From Alphaproteobacteria bacterium (GTDB taxonomy: Bacteria; Pseudomonadota; Alphaproteobacteria; Rhizobiales; Hyphomicrobiaceae), in the NCBI GenBank assembly GCA_019137195.1, contig JAGVSR010000068.1:1-64000 (forward strand): a stretch of 64,000 nucleotides of DNA, given 5' to 3'. The position numbers and the translations under genes were made by a program. Shown here one piece after another: positions 36,525-46,641 of this stretch. The notes under the pieces were generated by a model that was not told the DNA's origin, ran no database searches, and was given only the letters and a program-made list of their open reading frames with translations. The number at the start of each line of letters is the position of its first letter. The stretch's first letter is position 1.

Positions 36525-38480
36525 ATGCCGTCCAATTTCCAGGCCACAATCCGCCGCCGCATACAGATCGCATGCGCGGTGGCGATCTCGCTCTCGATCA
36601 TGGCCGGCGCCCTGAGCTATGTGGCCTACCACCGCCTCGAGGTCGCCTCCGAGGACACGCTCGCCAACGGCGCGGCGCTCCGCAACCACGCCATCGCCCA
36701 GGTGGCCCACGACGGCATCCGCGCCACGGTCTACGCCGCCATCGCCGCCAAGGCGACTGCCGCGGAGCCCGCGAAGATCCGGAAGGAACTCGCGGCCGGC
36801 CTGGACACGTTGAGATCCGCCGCGGCAGAGAACAAGACGCTCGCGCTCTCCCCGACGTCGCATGAAGCATTGGCACGCCTCGAGGTTCCGCTCACCACCT
36901 ATGGCGCCAGGGCAAGCGAGATCGTCGAGCTCGCCTTCACCGACCATGAGCGCGCACTCGCCGCGCTCCCCGCCTTCGAGAGCGAGTTTGCGAGCCTCGC
37001 CAGCTCCATGAACGAGACCGGCAGCCGCATCGAGCGCGAGAAGGAGCTCGTCAACCGCGACGCCGGCGCGCCCGCGGTACTGGCCGCGTTCATGCTCCTG
37101 CTCTCGGTCTTGAGCATCACGCTCCTGTCCGCGATCCTGGTCGTCGGCATGCTGAACCCGTTCCATCGGGCCTTGACCGCCATCCGCATGCTCGCAAGCC
37201 GCAACACTGAGGTCGTCATAGACGGTACCGAGCGCGACGACGAGATCGGCGAGCTGGCGCGCTCCATCAACGCCTTCCGCCAGACCATCATCGAGAACGA
37301 GCAGCACGAGTTCGAGGCCCGGCGCGCGCTGCAGGTCGTCGTCGACGAGCGGCGCGGAAAGGAGGCGACCGACAAGCGTTATCGCGAGGCGCTGGCCCAG
37401 TTCATGACCACCTTCACCAAAGCCCTCGAGCGCCTCTCGTCGGGCGACTTGAGCTACCGCCTCGAGGAGCCCTATACGGGTGATTACGAGGCTATCCGCC
37501 TCGCGTTCAATACCACCGCCGACCGGGTGCGCGAGGCCATGGCCACCATCGCCGCCGGCTCCGATGAGCTCCGCGCCGGGACCGACAAGATCCTCGAGGC
37601 CGCCGACGAGCTCTCGGCCCACACGGAGGCTCAGGCCGCCTCTCTGGAGGAGACCTCGGCCTCGATGGAGGAGATGGCCGCGACCGTGCGCCAGAACGCG
37701 ACCAATGCCCAGGAGGCGAACCGAGCCGCGGCCGCCACCCGCGAGCTCGCCGTCGGCGGCGGCAAGATCGTCGCCGACGCGGTCTCCGCCATGGACAAGA
37801 TCGAGCAGTCCTCGCGGCAGATCACCGAGATTGTCGCGCTCATCGAGGAGATCGCATTCCAAACCAACATCCTTGCCTTGAACGCCGCCGTCGAGGCCGC
37901 ACGCGCAGGCGACGCCGGCAAGGGCTTCTCGGTCGTCGCCCACGAGGTACGCGCCCTCTCCCAGCGCTCGGGACAGGCGCTGAAGGAGATCAAGACGCTG
38001 ATCGCGAGCTCGACCTCCAACGTGCAAGAGGGCGTGTCTCTGGTCAAAGGCGCAGGCACCGCGTTGAACGGCATCGTAAGCTCGGTCAAGACGGTCGCCG
38101 ACCTCGTGACCGAGATCGCGAGCGCGAGCCAGGAGCAGGCGACCGGCATCGACCAGATCAGCCGCGCTGTCAGCAACATGGACGAGATGACCCAGCAGAA
38201 CGCCGGCCTCGTCCAGGAGACCAATGCAGCATTGCACAGCGCCCGCGGCCAGATCGAGGGCCTGCGCGCCGCCATCGCCGTTTTCGACACGGGCAAGGCG
38301 CCCACGGCTCCGACCGCCGCCAGGAACGAGCCTGGCGCCCGGAGCACGCGGGCCGCAGGCGGCGACATCAAGCTCCGCTGGGGCGAGCGCGCCCCGCGCC
38401 GCCGAGACAGCCGTTCGACGTCACCCGTCGCGAGAGAGGCACGCGAGATCGCGGCCGACGAAGAATGGCTGCAATTCTAG
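36525..38480 (+). CDS. methyl-accepting chemotaxis protein
   Basis: 651 residues. An N-terminal membrane helix (about 12-36), a helical periplasmic sensor domain (about 37-185) and a second helix (about 186-210) precede a HAMP-type linker region (about 210-360). The signalling domain follows (about 365-600), with its hairpin tip [21 protein letters not shown]. The C-terminus ends E-W-L-Q-F, which fits the aromatic-x-x-aromatic tether pentapeptide that binds CheR/CheB. The ligand is unknown. No che or flagellar genes are in the window. The start ATG lies 260 bases after tRNA-Glu. Confidence 0.93.
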   Translation: MPSNFQATIRRRIQIACAVAISLSIMAGALSYVAYHRLEVASEDTLANGAALRNHAIAQVAHDGIRATVYAAIAAKATAAEPAKIRKELAAGLDTLRSAAAENKTLALSPTSHEALARLEVPLTTYGARASEIVELAFTDHERALAALPAFESEFASLASSMNETGSRIEREKELVNRDAGAPAVLAAFMLLLSVLSITLLSAILVVGMLNPFHRALTAIRMLASRNTEVVIDGTERDDEIGELARSINAFRQTIIENEQHEFEARRALQVVVDERRGKEATDKRYREALAQFMTTFTKALERLSSGDLSYRLEEPYTGDYEAIRLAFNTTADRVREAMATIAAGSDELRAGTDKILEAADELSAHTEAQAASLEETSASMEEMAATVRQNATNAQEANRAAAATRELAVGGGKIVADAVSAMDKIEQSSRQITEIVALIEEIAFQTNILALNAAVEAARAGDAGKGFSVVAHEVRALSQRSGQALKEIKTLIASSTSNVQEGVSLVKGAGTALNGIVSSVKTVADLVTEIASASQEQATGIDQISRAVSNMDEMTQQNAGLVQETNAALHSARGQIEGLRAAIAVFDTGKAPTAPTAARNEPGARSTRAAGGDIKLRWGERAPRRRDSRSTSPVAREAREIAADEEWLQF

Positions 38481-38711
38481 CGCAGGCTCCGTTCCCGCGG
38501 AACCGAAGTACCGCTCCCGTCACCTGTCAGGCCGAATGTTCGTCGACGTACCGGTGCCCACTGGGTCGAAAAACGCGCGAGAGGCAAATGGCCTTAGGCC
38601 GGGTTGCTCTTGCCACCCGGCGAGCGAGTTCGCTTGAACAAGCCGGTGGCCCATCTAATATTATCGACAGGCACGAGCCAGAACGCGAACCCAAAAAGAA
38701 GGAAGGCCCGC

Positions 38712-39092
38712 ATGAACACGCCGCTCGAGATCTCTTTTAAGGGACTGGATAAGAGCGCAGCCGTGGAGGCGAAAATTGCGGAGAAGGCCGCCAAGCTAGA
38801 GAAGCACTACGATCGCATGACACACTGCCGTGTCGTTGTCTCGGCCCCTAACAAGCACGCCCACAAAGGCAAGATCTACGAGATCAAGATCGACATCGGC
38901 ATCCCCGAGCACGCGCCGGTCATCGTCACCCACGAGAGCGCGGTCGGCAACGCCACCGAGGATCTGAGCGTCGCGCTGCGCGACGCGTTCCTCGCCGCCC
39001 AGCGCCAGCTCGACGATACCGTTTCCCGCATCAAGAACGGCGCCAAGAACGAGCGCGGCCGCCGCCGTCCCTCCGAACCGGAGCGCGAGTAG
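38712..39092 (+). CDS. hpf: ribosome hibernation promoting factor (HPF/RaiA family, short form)
   Basis: 126 residues from ATG 38712 with GGAAGG upstream. The family fold is clear: I-S-F-K-G-L-D-K-S start, K-I-A-E-K-A-A-K-L-E-K-H-Y-D-R-M helix, V-V-V-S-A-P strand, I-K-I-D-I-G strand and the A-L-R-D-A-F-x-A-A-x-R-Q-L helix, ending in a basic tail. It lacks the C-terminal dimerisation domain of long HPF, so it would act on ribosomes in the small-subunit decoding region during stasis. Confidence 0.87.
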   Translation: MNTPLEISFKGLDKSAAVEAKIAEKAAKLEKHYDRMTHCRVVVSAPNKHAHKGKIYEIKIDIGIPEHAPVIVTHESAVGNATEDLSVALRDAFLAAQRQLDDTVSRIKNGAKNERGRRRPSEPERE

Positions 39093-39106
39093 AGCCACGC
39101 GATCCG

Positions 39107-39167
39107 CCCGTGATCCCATGTCTGCAGCCGCGGCGCGGAGCTGTTGCGGCGCGCACGGGATGACGGG
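39107..39167. other. imperfect inverted repeat between convergent genes
   Basis: CCCGTGATCCCATG (39107-39120) and CACGGGATGACGGG (39154-39167) pair at 12 of 14 positions. It lies in the 87-base gap between hpf and the convergent OmpA-family gene, where a shared transcription stop is expected; no T-run is present. Confidence 0.4.
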
Positions 39168-39179
39168 TGGGTTTGGACT

Positions 39180-40208
39180 CTACCGGTTGGTCAGCTTGAG
39201 CTCGATGCGCCGGTTCCTCTGCAAAGCTTCCTCGGTGGTGCCCTGCTCGATCGGCTGGAACTCGCCGTAGCCAGCGGCGACGAGCCGCTTCGGCGGCACG
39301 CCGCGGCTGATCATGTACTTCACCACCGATGCCGCGCGCGCCGTCGACAGCTCCCAGTTCGACGGGAAGGTCGGATTGGCGATCGGCCGGATGTCTGTGT
39401 GGCCGTTGACTTGCAGCACCCAGTCGATCTCGGGCGGGATCGTCTTCTCGAGCTGCACGATGGCATCCGCGACCGGCTCCATGGCCGCAAGACCCTCGGG
39501 CGTCAGCGTCGCCTGACCCGACGCAAACAAGACCTCGCTCTCGAATACGAAGCGGTCGCCGACGACGCGAATGTCCTTACGGTTCTTCAGGAGCTCGGAA
39601 AGACGCCCGAAGAAGTCCGACCGATAGCGCTGCAGCTCCTGCACCTGGCGGGCGAGCGCCGCGTTGAGGCGAGCGCCGAGATCCTTGATGCGCTCCTGGC
39701 TGTCGAGGTCCTTCTTCTCGGTGGCCTCGAGCGCAGCATTGAGGGCAGCGAGCTGCTGGCGCATGGCGAGCATTTGCTGGTTCAGAAGGTCGACCTTGGC
39801 GAGCGCCTCGTTCGAGATCTCCTTTTGGCTGTCGAGCTCTGTCGTCAGCGACGAGATCTGCCCCGCCGCGGCCTTTGCGTTCTCGTCGCCGGTAAGCGCG
39901 AAACCGGAAAGCTTGGCGTTCTCCTCCTTCGCCGCCGCCAGCGTCGCCTGCAGCGCCGCGATCTCGTCCGCCTTGTCCTGCGATTTCCCCTTCTCGAGCG
40001 ATAGCAGGCTCGTCAGCTCGGCAATCTGGCGCGTGAGCCGGCGCAGCACCGTATCCTTGCCCATCGACTCCTGGGTCGCGAAGTACTGGGCGATCATGAA
40101 CACCGACATGAGGAACGTCACGACCAGAAGCAGCGTCGACAGCACGTCGACGTAGCCCGGCCAGAACTCCTGGTGGTCACCACCGCGGCGGACGCGTCCG
40201 CGTGCCAT
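39180..40208 (-). CDS. OmpA/MotB-family peptidoglycan-binding protein
   Basis: 342 residues. One N-terminal membrane helix (about 19-43, Y-V-D-V-L-S-T-L-L-L-V-V-T-F-L) carries an Asp at the place where MotB/ExbD proteins bind protons. Next come long coiled coils (about 50-205) and a C-terminal OmpA domain with F-x-S-E-V-L-F-x-S-G-x-A-T-L-T, V-N-G-H-T-D and N-W-E-L-S-T-A-R-A-A-S-V. It likely forms the stator or anchor of a proton-driven complex with the MotA/ExbB-like protein encoded 35 bases upstream. AAGGG precedes the ATG. Confidence 0.9.
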   Translation of the reverse strand: MARGRVRRGGDHQEFWPGYVDVLSTLLLVVTFLMSVFMIAQYFATQESMGKDTVLRRLTRQIAELTSLLSLEKGKSQDKADEIAALQATLAAAKEENAKLSGFALTGDENAKAAAGQISSLTTELDSQKEISNEALAKVDLLNQQMLAMRQQLAALNAALEATEKKDLDSQERIKDLGARLNAALARQVQELQRYRSDFFGRLSELLKNRKDIRVVGDRFVFESEVLFASGQATLTPEGLAAMEPVADAIVQLEKTIPPEIDWVLQVNGHTDIRPIANPTFPSNWELSTARAASVVKYMISRGVPPKRLVAAGYGEFQPIEQGTTEEALQRNRRIELKLTNR

Positions 40209-40243
40209 GTACGAGCCCTTCTGTTAGCTCTTGTCGCCCGCCC

Positions 40244-41281
40244 TCACGCGCGCCTGCCGATCTTGTCGGCGAGGTCCTTCAGCATGCCCGCGACCTCCGA
40301 CTGGTGCGCTGCCTGCTCGTCGACCCACTCGCGAACCACCTTCTGCTCGTTGCGCATCTGCGTCACGAGCTGGTTGACACCACGCGCGAGCTCGCGCACC
40401 GGCTCTTCCCCGCCTCCCGCGGCTGGCGCTCCCCCGCTCACGCCCGCGAGCCGCGCCGACAGCTCCTCGACCGCCCGCTGCATCTCGTAGACGGCGGTCG
40501 TCAGCTGCCGGTTGGCGTGGTCGGCAGCCGTGATCGAGCCGGGCGTCAGCTCGGTAATGCCCGACAGCCATTCCTCGAGCTCGTTGTAGAAGCGGTTATG
40601 GGCATGATTGGCCTGCAGCTCTAGAAAGCCGATGACGAGCGATCCAGAGAGGCCGAGGAGAGAGGACGAGAACGCCGTTCCCATGCCCTGCAGTGGCCTT
40701 GTCAGACCGTTCTTGAGCTCGTCAAAAACCGCAACGCCCTCGCCCTTGGTGTCGAGCGAGGCGATCGCATCGCCCACCGAGTGCAGCGTCGCGAGCAGGC
40801 CCCAGAACGTGCCGAGGAGCCCGAGAAAGACCAGCAACCCGACCATGTACCGGCCGGTGTCGCGCGCCTCGTCGAGTCGCGAGCCGATGCTGTCCATGAT
40901 CGAGCGCATGGAGTGGGTCGAGAGCGACAGCGCCCCGGTGCGGTCGCGCAACATGGTGGCCATGGGAGCGAGAAGCACCGGCTGATGCGCAATTGCGAGC
41001 CCCGGGTCCGAGATGCGGAAGGCGTTGACCCAGCGGATCTCCGGGTAGAGCCGCACCACCTGCCGGAAGGCGTAGATGATGCCGAGCCCGAGCACACCGA
41101 GGATGAGCGCGTTGAGACCCGGATTGGTCATGAACGCGATCGTGAGTTGCTCATGCAGAATGGCGGCCAAAAACCCGACCAGCGTCAAGAAAATGAGCAT
41201 TCGGATCAGGAACACGCCCGGCGCCGTCAGAGAGCGGGTGAGCGGAGCCGAGGACAGATCGGGCGTGCGCTTTCGGGCCAT
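40244..41281 (-). CDS. MotA/TolQ/ExbB-like proton channel protein
   Basis: 345 residues with GGAGA before the ATG. Hydrophobic helices lie near residues 22-45, 57-75, 145-172 and 195-220. The third and fourth contain G-L-L-V-F-L-G-L-L-G-T-F-W-G-L-L-A-T and G-M-G-T-A-F-S-S-S-L-L-G-L-S-G-S-L-V, the conserved MotA/TolQ/ExbB core. A long C-terminal helical tail follows. With the OmpA-family protein next door it forms a two-gene module that couples the proton gradient to movement at the cell wall. No flagellar, Tol-Pal or TonB genes are adjacent, so the role is open. Confidence 0.9.
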   Translation of the reverse strand: MARKRTPDLSSAPLTRSLTAPGVFLIRMLIFLTLVGFLAAILHEQLTIAFMTNPGLNALILGVLGLGIIYAFRQVVRLYPEIRWVNAFRISDPGLAIAHQPVLLAPMATMLRDRTGALSLSTHSMRSIMDSIGSRLDEARDTGRYMVGLLVFLGLLGTFWGLLATLHSVGDAIASLDTKGEGVAVFDELKNGLTRPLQGMGTAFSSSLLGLSGSLVIGFLELQANHAHNRFYNELEEWLSGITELTPGSITAADHANRQLTTAVYEMQRAVEELSARLAGVSGGAPAAGGGEEPVRELARGVNQLVTQMRNEQKVVREWVDEQAAHQSEVAGMLKDLADKIGRRA

Positions 41282-41514
41282 GAATCATCTCCGGTCGGCA
41301 CTGAGCCTTGGCGGCGACCATAGCCGAACGGGCTCACACAGCAAACCGGCAACATGTGGGCCCCCGCCCCTTGTTCTCGCTGCGAGCGCAGTCGAGACTT
41401 GGCCGGTGAACCGTGCCGCAAGTGCTTGAGAACCCGGTCCCGTTGCAGCCCGGCCCTGTAACGGGCGGTCCGACCGCACCCTCGTGCCCCGGCGCGGCCG
41501 TCGGCCCCGTACCG

Positions 41515-42399
41515 TCACAAGAGCTTCTTGATCTCGGCCTTAAGCTGAGGCCCGAGGTCGCTGCGCTCCAGCGCATAGGCGAAGTTCGCCATCAGGAACC
41601 CGATCTTCGAGCCGCAGTCGTAGAGCTCGCCGTCGAAGCGCACGGCATGGAACGGCTGCTTCAGGTCGTGCATCAGCCGGATCATGGAGTCCGTGAGCTG
41701 GATCTCGCCGCCCGCCCCCTGCTCCTGCTCCCCGAGCAGCTCGAAGATCTCGGGCTGCAGAATGTAGCGCCCGGTGATGTGAAGGTTCGACGGCGCCGTG
41801 CCGCGCGGCGGCTTCTCCACCATCTTGGTGATAGGCGCCACGGCAGCGCTCGCGTCCTCGACGCCGACGATTCCGTACTGGTGCGTCTGGTCGTCCGGCA
41901 CGGCTGAAACCGAGACGATGTTGCCTCGCTTCTCGGCATAGGCATCGATCATGGTCGCCAGGCAGGGGATCTTTCCATGATGCAGCATGTCCGGCAGCAG
42001 CAGCGCGAAGGGCTCCTCACCGACGATGTTGCGCGCGCACCAAACCGCGTGGCCGAGTCCCATGGGGGCCTGCTGGCGAGTGAAGCTCGCCTGGCCCGGG
42101 CTCGGCAAGTCGCGGATCAGCGCCTCGAGCTCCCGCGTCTTGCCCCGCTGGGCAAGCGTCCGCTCGAGCTCGAACTGGGTGTCGAAGTGGTCCTCGATCA
42201 CGCCCTTGTTGCGGCCCGTCACGAAAATGAAATGCTCGATGCCGGCCGCCCGTGCCTCGTCCACCACGTGCTGGATGACCGGCTTGTCGACGACCGTCAG
42301 CATCTCCTTGGGGATCGCCTTGGTGGCCGGAAGGAAGCGTGTACCGAGCCCGGCGACCGGGAGCACGGCTTTGCGGATAAGCTTCTTGGCTGCTGACAT
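41515..42399 (-). CDS. galU: UTP-glucose-1-phosphate uridylyltransferase
   Basis: 294 residues; makes UDP-glucose from UTP and glucose 1-phosphate. Motifs: A-V-L-P-V-A-G-L-G-T-R-F-L-P-A-T-K-A-I-P-K-E-M near the N-terminus, V-D-K-P-x-I-Q, E-F-x-x-x-L-A-type helix, P-M-G-L-G-H-A-V-W, L-L-P-D-M and the later T-G-R-Y-I-L-Q-P and Q-L-T-D-S. GGAG precedes the ATG. It is divergent from galE across 173 bases; the two supply nucleotide sugars for envelope polysaccharides. Confidence 0.96.
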   Translation of the reverse strand: MSAAKKLIRKAVLPVAGLGTRFLPATKAIPKEMLTVVDKPVIQHVVDEARAAGIEHFIFVTGRNKGVIEDHFDTQFELERTLAQRGKTRELEALIRDLPSPGQASFTRQQAPMGLGHAVWCARNIVGEEPFALLLPDMLHHGKIPCLATMIDAYAEKRGNIVSVSAVPDDQTHQYGIVGVEDASAAVAPITKMVEKPPRGTAPSNLHITGRYILQPEIFELLGEQEQGAGGEIQLTDSMIRLMHDLKQPFHAVRFDGELYDCGSKIGFLMANFAYALERSDLGPQLKAEIKKLL

Positions 42400-42572
42400 G
42401 GTAGCTCCGAATCGCCCCAGAACGTGTCATCCTTCCGTGATCTGGCACGGATCTTGTTGCCTGCGAAGACGTTAAATTTCGGGTTCGACGTTGTGCGTCA
42501 AGTTTGCCTGATCTTCAACCAAAAGGGTTTATGGTCCGCACACGTCGCGGCGGCGAGGGGAGGAGACAGGGA

Positions 42573-43565
42573 ATGGCCATTCTGGTAACGGGCGGCGCCG
42601 GCTACATCGGCAGCCACATGGTCCTCGAGCTGCTCGATGCCGGCGAGCAGGTGGTCGTCCTCGACAACCTGTCGACGGGCTTCCGCTGGGCCGTCCCCCC
42701 GGCGGCGACCCTTGTCGTGGGCGACGTCGGCGACCAGGACCTTGTCCGGGCGCTCGTCAGGAAGCACGGCATCGACGCCATCATTCACTTTGCGGGCTCG
42801 ATCGTCGTACCGGACTCGGTTGCAGACCCCCTCGGCTACTATCTCAACAACACGGTGAAATCGCGGGCACTGATCGAGATCGCCGTCGCGACCGGCGTGA
42901 AGCACTTCATTTTCTCCTCGACCGCAGCCGTTTACGGCAACCCGAAGCAGCTGCCGGTCTCAGAGACGGCCGAGCTCAGCCCCATGTCGCCCTACGGCTC
43001 GTCCAAGCTCATGACCGAGATCATGCTCAAGGACGCCGGCATTGCCCATCCCTTGTCCTGGGTGGCGCTGCGCTACTTCAACGTCGCCGGCGCCGATCCC
43101 CAGGGACGCTCCGGCCAGTCCACCCCACGCGCCACCCACCTGATCAAGGTCGCCTGCGAGGCGGCGCGCGGCAAGCGCAACGGCATGGAGGTGTTTGGCA
43201 CCGACTACCCGACGCCGGACGGCACCTGCGTGCGCGACTACATCCACGTCACCGACCTCGTCCGCGCCCACATGTGCGCGCTCGCCTACCTGCGCAAGGG
43301 CGGCAAGTCGGACATCTTCAACTGCGGCTATTCGAAGGGCTACTCGGTGCTCGAGGTGATCGAGGCCGTGAAGCGCGCCGCAGGCAGCGACTTCCCCGTC
43401 AAGCTCTCGGACCGCCGCGCGGGCGATCCCGCAGCCATCGTCGCTGCCTCGGCCAAGATTCGCGACACGCTCGGCTGGGTGCCCGTGCATGACGACCTCG
43501 ACGGGATTGTCACTCAAGCGCTTGCTTGGGAAGCCTCCCTCGAGCGCTTGAAGGCAGCGTCCTGA
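42573..43565 (+). CDS. galE: UDP-glucose 4-epimerase
   Basis: 330 residues from ATG 42573 (GGGGAGGAG upstream). Extended SDR enzyme: NAD-binding G-G-A-G-Y-I-G-S (7-14), catalytic S-S-T (115-117) and Tyr141/Lys145 in P-Y-G-S-S-K. Substrate-binding L-R-Y-F-N-V-A-G-A and V-R-D-Y-I-H-V are present. It interconverts UDP-glucose and UDP-galactose, connecting galU output to the exopolysaccharide pathway at 27-36 kb. Upstream in-frame sequence to 42504 is not family-like. Confidence 0.96.
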   Translation: MAILVTGGAGYIGSHMVLELLDAGEQVVVLDNLSTGFRWAVPPAATLVVGDVGDQDLVRALVRKHGIDAIIHFAGSIVVPDSVADPLGYYLNNTVKSRALIEIAVATGVKHFIFSSTAAVYGNPKQLPVSETAELSPMSPYGSSKLMTEIMLKDAGIAHPLSWVALRYFNVAGADPQGRSGQSTPRATHLIKVACEAARGKRNGMEVFGTDYPTPDGTCVRDYIHVTDLVRAHMCALAYLRKGGKSDIFNCGYSKGYSVLEVIEAVKRAAGSDFPVKLSDRRAGDPAAIVAASAKIRDTLGWVPVHDDLDGIVTQALAWEASLERLKAAS

Positions 43566-44160
43566 CCCGCCGCCGGACGGAACCGGCACAATCCAGGACC
43601 TTGGTGCGATAGGGGCCAGACCTTTGGTGCCTCGTCAGACCGAGCTTCGTCTCGGTTTGTAGGCTGGCTCGGCGGCGCGGACCGCAGTATCCCGGTGCAG
43701 CGCTCCGGACGACGGCCACATCCGGATGCCTCCGCTCAGCATGTCCCATCGTCGGACTTCCCAATCGGGCTAGGAGGAGATGAGCGCTGACCCGTGCGTC
43801 AGGATCGTCACGAGCTTCCCGCTGGGTCTCTGACATTGAAGCGACGAACGCCCCAGAGCACGCGTGCCGGCCAAACTCGATCACTAGCCAGGCGTTGCAC
43901 GCACGATGCTCGACCTCGTCGAGATCGTCGACCTCCGTCGAGATGTCGGGACCTGGTGAGCCAGAGCCGCGTGCTCTTGCGACACTCGGCCAAGGCGCCA
44001 TAATCGAGGCGGCGGCAAAAGTGATGATCCATCCGAGATCCTTCGCCGCATCGAAGACGAGGATGTCGACATTGCACTTGCGGGCCTTCGCATCGCCGGC
44101 TGCGGCAATGTTGGTGACGCTGCGCTTGACGATTGAATATTCTGAATGGCAGGGAGGACG
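43566..44160. other. intergenic, no supported gene
   Basis: 595 bases between galE and the P-type ATPase gene. Open frames exist on both strands (minus strand 43510-44169; plus strand 43895-44164), but neither gives a recognisable protein or a convincing start. The promoter of the ATPase gene should be near the right end. Confidence 0.45.
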
Positions 44161-46641
44161 ATGATCCACAATGCCAACTTGAAGCGAGACGGGCTCTCGC
44201 AGGCCGACGCCGCTCGCCGTCTCGCAGAGTTCGGTCCCAATACGCTGCCAGAGGCGGAGCCGGTGCGGATCTGGCAGCGCCTGGCGAGGCAGTTCAAGAG
44301 CCCGCTCATTTACATCCTGCTCTTCGCCCTCGCGCTCGATCTTGCGCTCTGGATATACGATGGCGCGCGCGGTATCCCTTTCGAGTCGCTCGCCATCGGC
44401 CTCATTCTGGCGCTCAATGCGATACTGGGAGCCTTCCAGGAGGGAAAGGCCGAGGAGGCCCTTGCAAGATTGAAGGCGCTGGCGCTTCCCAACGTCTGGG
44501 TGGTGCGCGATGGGACGCTGGCTCAGGTCTCATCGGCCGAGCTCGTACTGGGTGATACCGTACGTATCGAGGCGGGCGACCGCGTCCCCGCCGACGGCTC
44601 CATTGTCGAAGGCCATGGCACCATGGCCGACGAATCGATCCTCACGGGCGAATCCCTGCCGGTCGACAAAGACCTGGGTAGCGACCTCTTCAGCGGCACG
44701 CTGATCGTGCGCGGCAAGTGCTACGTCGAGGTCACTCGCACGGGCGCCAGGAGCACCATGGGGCAACTCGCCACCATGATCGGCGGAATCGAGACGGGAC
44801 AGACGCCGCTCGAGCGCCGCCTCGGCGTGTTCGGCAATCAGGTGGCGATGGCCATTCTCGCGCTTGGCGTCGCTCTTACCTTGGGCGGCATCGTGGCAGA
44901 GGGCTGGCACCGGCTCGGCCACGTCGTGCTGTTCTCCGTGGCGCTCGCCGTCGCAGCCGTGCCTGAGGGGTTGCCCGCGATCCTCACGCTGACCCTGGCT
45001 CTCGGCGTCGAGCACCTCACCAGGCGCAAGGCCATCGTGCGCCGCTTGAGCGCCGTCGAGGCGCTTGGCTCGGTGACCGTCATTGCCACCGACAAGACAG
45101 GAACGCTGACCGAGAACCGCATGCATGTGCGCGCCGTCGACGCGCCAGACGCCGAGCGCGCTCTGCAGGCGATGGTTCTGGCCAACGACGCAGAATTTGC
45201 GACCCGTGCCGGCGATCCGCTCGAAATCGCGCTGCTCGACTATGCCGTGAGGAGGGGAGCGGATGCCGCAAGCCTTGCGAGCAATCGCCCCCGGCTATCC
45301 AGCCGGCCGTTCGACAGCGTGTACAAGTTCATGCGTGTCACAGTCGACGAGCACGCCCGGCGCGTGAGCTACCTCAAGGGAGCGCCGGAGGTGATCATTG
45401 CGCGCAGCGCACTGTCATCGGACGAAAGGCGCCACTGGGAGGAGCGAGCTCTGGCCCACGGCAAAGAGGGTTTTCGCGTTATTGCGCTGGCCTGGGCAAA
45501 CGAGGAGAAGGAGGAGGACCTGACGTTCCTCGGGCTGGTCATGCTCTGGGACCCGCCGCGCCCGGAGGTTCCAGAAGCCTTGAAGAACGCCACCACCGCC
45601 GGCATTCGCGTCGTCATGATTACGGGCGATCATCCCGCGACGGCAGGAGCGGTGGCCAAGGTCGTCGGCATCGCGACGCCGAGGGTGGTGACGGGCGACG
45701 AGCTCGAGACGCTCTCGGCGGCCGATCTGAAGACCGCCATCCGCGACGTGAACGTGTTTGCCCGCGTGGCGCCCGAGCACAAGCTCCGGCTTGTCGAGGC
45801 GCTGAAGGAGAGCGGTGAGATCGTGGCTGTGACGGGAGACGGCGTCAACGATGCGCCCGCCCTCAAGCGCTCGGATGTCGGCATTGCCATGGGCCAGCGC
45901 GGCAGCGACGTCTCGCGAGAGGTCTCCGACATCATCCTGATGGACGACAACTTCGCCACCATCGTCGCGGCGATCGAGGAAGGGCGCAGCATCTACGAGA
46001 ACATCCAGAAGTCGATCAGGCTCCTGTTCTCGACCAACTTCGCGCTTGTCCTTCTCATTGTCATGGGGCTCGGCGCTTCTTTTCTGCTTGGTATCGAGGA
46101 TCCAGCCGGCGGCATGTTCCTGCCGCTCACCGCCGTGCAGCTCCTCTGGATCAACGTCATCGCCGACGGGCCGCCGGCGCTTGCACTGGCCCTGGATCGC
46201 AATCCGGGCGTGATGCAGCGGCCGCCCCGGCCGGCCTCCGCCCGCCTGCTCGACGACCCTTCACTGCGCTTCATCGTCATCACCGGAATCGCCAAGGCGC
46301 TTGTAGGCATCGCGATCCTGCTCCTGCTTCCTCGCCTCGGCTACTCTCTCGACGAGACCCGGACCTCGGTCTTTCTCTTCGAGTCGATGGCACAGCTCGT
46401 CTTCGCTTACCCGGCGCGCAAGCTCAACTTCGTCCCGCTGCCGAACCAGGCCCTGCACTTGGCCGTTGGGCTCGGGCTCATGCTCCAGGTTGCAACCGTT
46501 CTCGTCCCCGGACTGCGGACGCTGCTCGGGCTCGAGCTGCTCGACGGCGCTGCGGCGACCGTCGTGTTGGCCGGTGTGCTCCTCAGCTGGGCCGCCGCCG
46601 AGATCATCTCACGGTCGCATCCGGCGGGCAGACTGACGTGA
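44161..46641 (+). CDS. P-type cation-transporting ATPase (P2/IIA type, Ca2+-like)
   Basis: 826 residues. Actuator domain T-G-E-S-L-P-V; ion-binding helix 4 P-E-G-L-P-A; phosphorylation site D-K-T-G-T-L-T; hinge M-I-T-G-D-H and [12 protein letters not shown]. About ten membrane helices are visible, with [11 protein letters not shown] in helix 6. The P-E-G-L motif is that of SERCA/PMR1-like pumps, so Ca2+ or Mn2+ export is likely, though Na+/K+ relatives cannot be excluded. ATG 44161 sits just after GGGAGG; ATG 44146 is the alternative. It is isolated, flanked by about 0.6 and 1.2 kb without genes. Confidence 0.92.
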   Translation: MIHNANLKRDGLSQADAARRLAEFGPNTLPEAEPVRIWQRLARQFKSPLIYILLFALALDLALWIYDGARGIPFESLAIGLILALNAILGAFQEGKAEEALARLKALALPNVWVVRDGTLAQVSSAELVLGDTVRIEAGDRVPADGSIVEGHGTMADESILTGESLPVDKDLGSDLFSGTLIVRGKCYVEVTRTGARSTMGQLATMIGGIETGQTPLERRLGVFGNQVAMAILALGVALTLGGIVAEGWHRLGHVVLFSVALAVAAVPEGLPAILTLTLALGVEHLTRRKAIVRRLSAVEALGSVTVIATDKTGTLTENRMHVRAVDAPDAERALQAMVLANDAEFATRAGDPLEIALLDYAVRRGADAASLASNRPRLSSRPFDSVYKFMRVTVDEHARRVSYLKGAPEVIIARSALSSDERRHWEERALAHGKEGFRVIALAWANEEKEEDLTFLGLVMLWDPPRPEVPEALKNATTAGIRVVMITGDHPATAGAVAKVVGIATPRVVTGDELETLSAADLKTAIRDVNVFARVAPEHKLRLVEALKESGEIVAVTGDGVNDAPALKRSDVGIAMGQRGSDVSREVSDIILMDDNFATIVAAIEEGRSIYENIQKSIRLLFSTNFALVLLIVMGLGASFLLGIEDPAGGMFLPLTAVQLLWINVIADGPPALALALDRNPGVMQRPPRPASARLLDDPSLRFIVITGIAKALVGIAILLLLPRLGYSLDETRTSVFLFESMAQLVFAYPARKLNFVPLPNQALHLAVGLGLMLQVATVLVPGLRTLLGLELLDGAAATVVLAGVLLSWAAAEIISRSHPAGRLT

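Noticed and set aside
39180..41281. MotA/OmpA pair as a Zorya anti-phage system
   Set aside because: Zorya needs ZorC and ZorD or ZorE beside the ZorA/B pair. The flanking genes are hpf and galU, and no helicase or nuclease gene is present.
43510..44169. 219-codon minus-strand frame in the galE-ATPase gap
   Set aside because: No recognisable family, overlap with the galE 3' end and the ATPase start, and poor composition at both ends. The middle part is not obviously spurious, so it is only noted.
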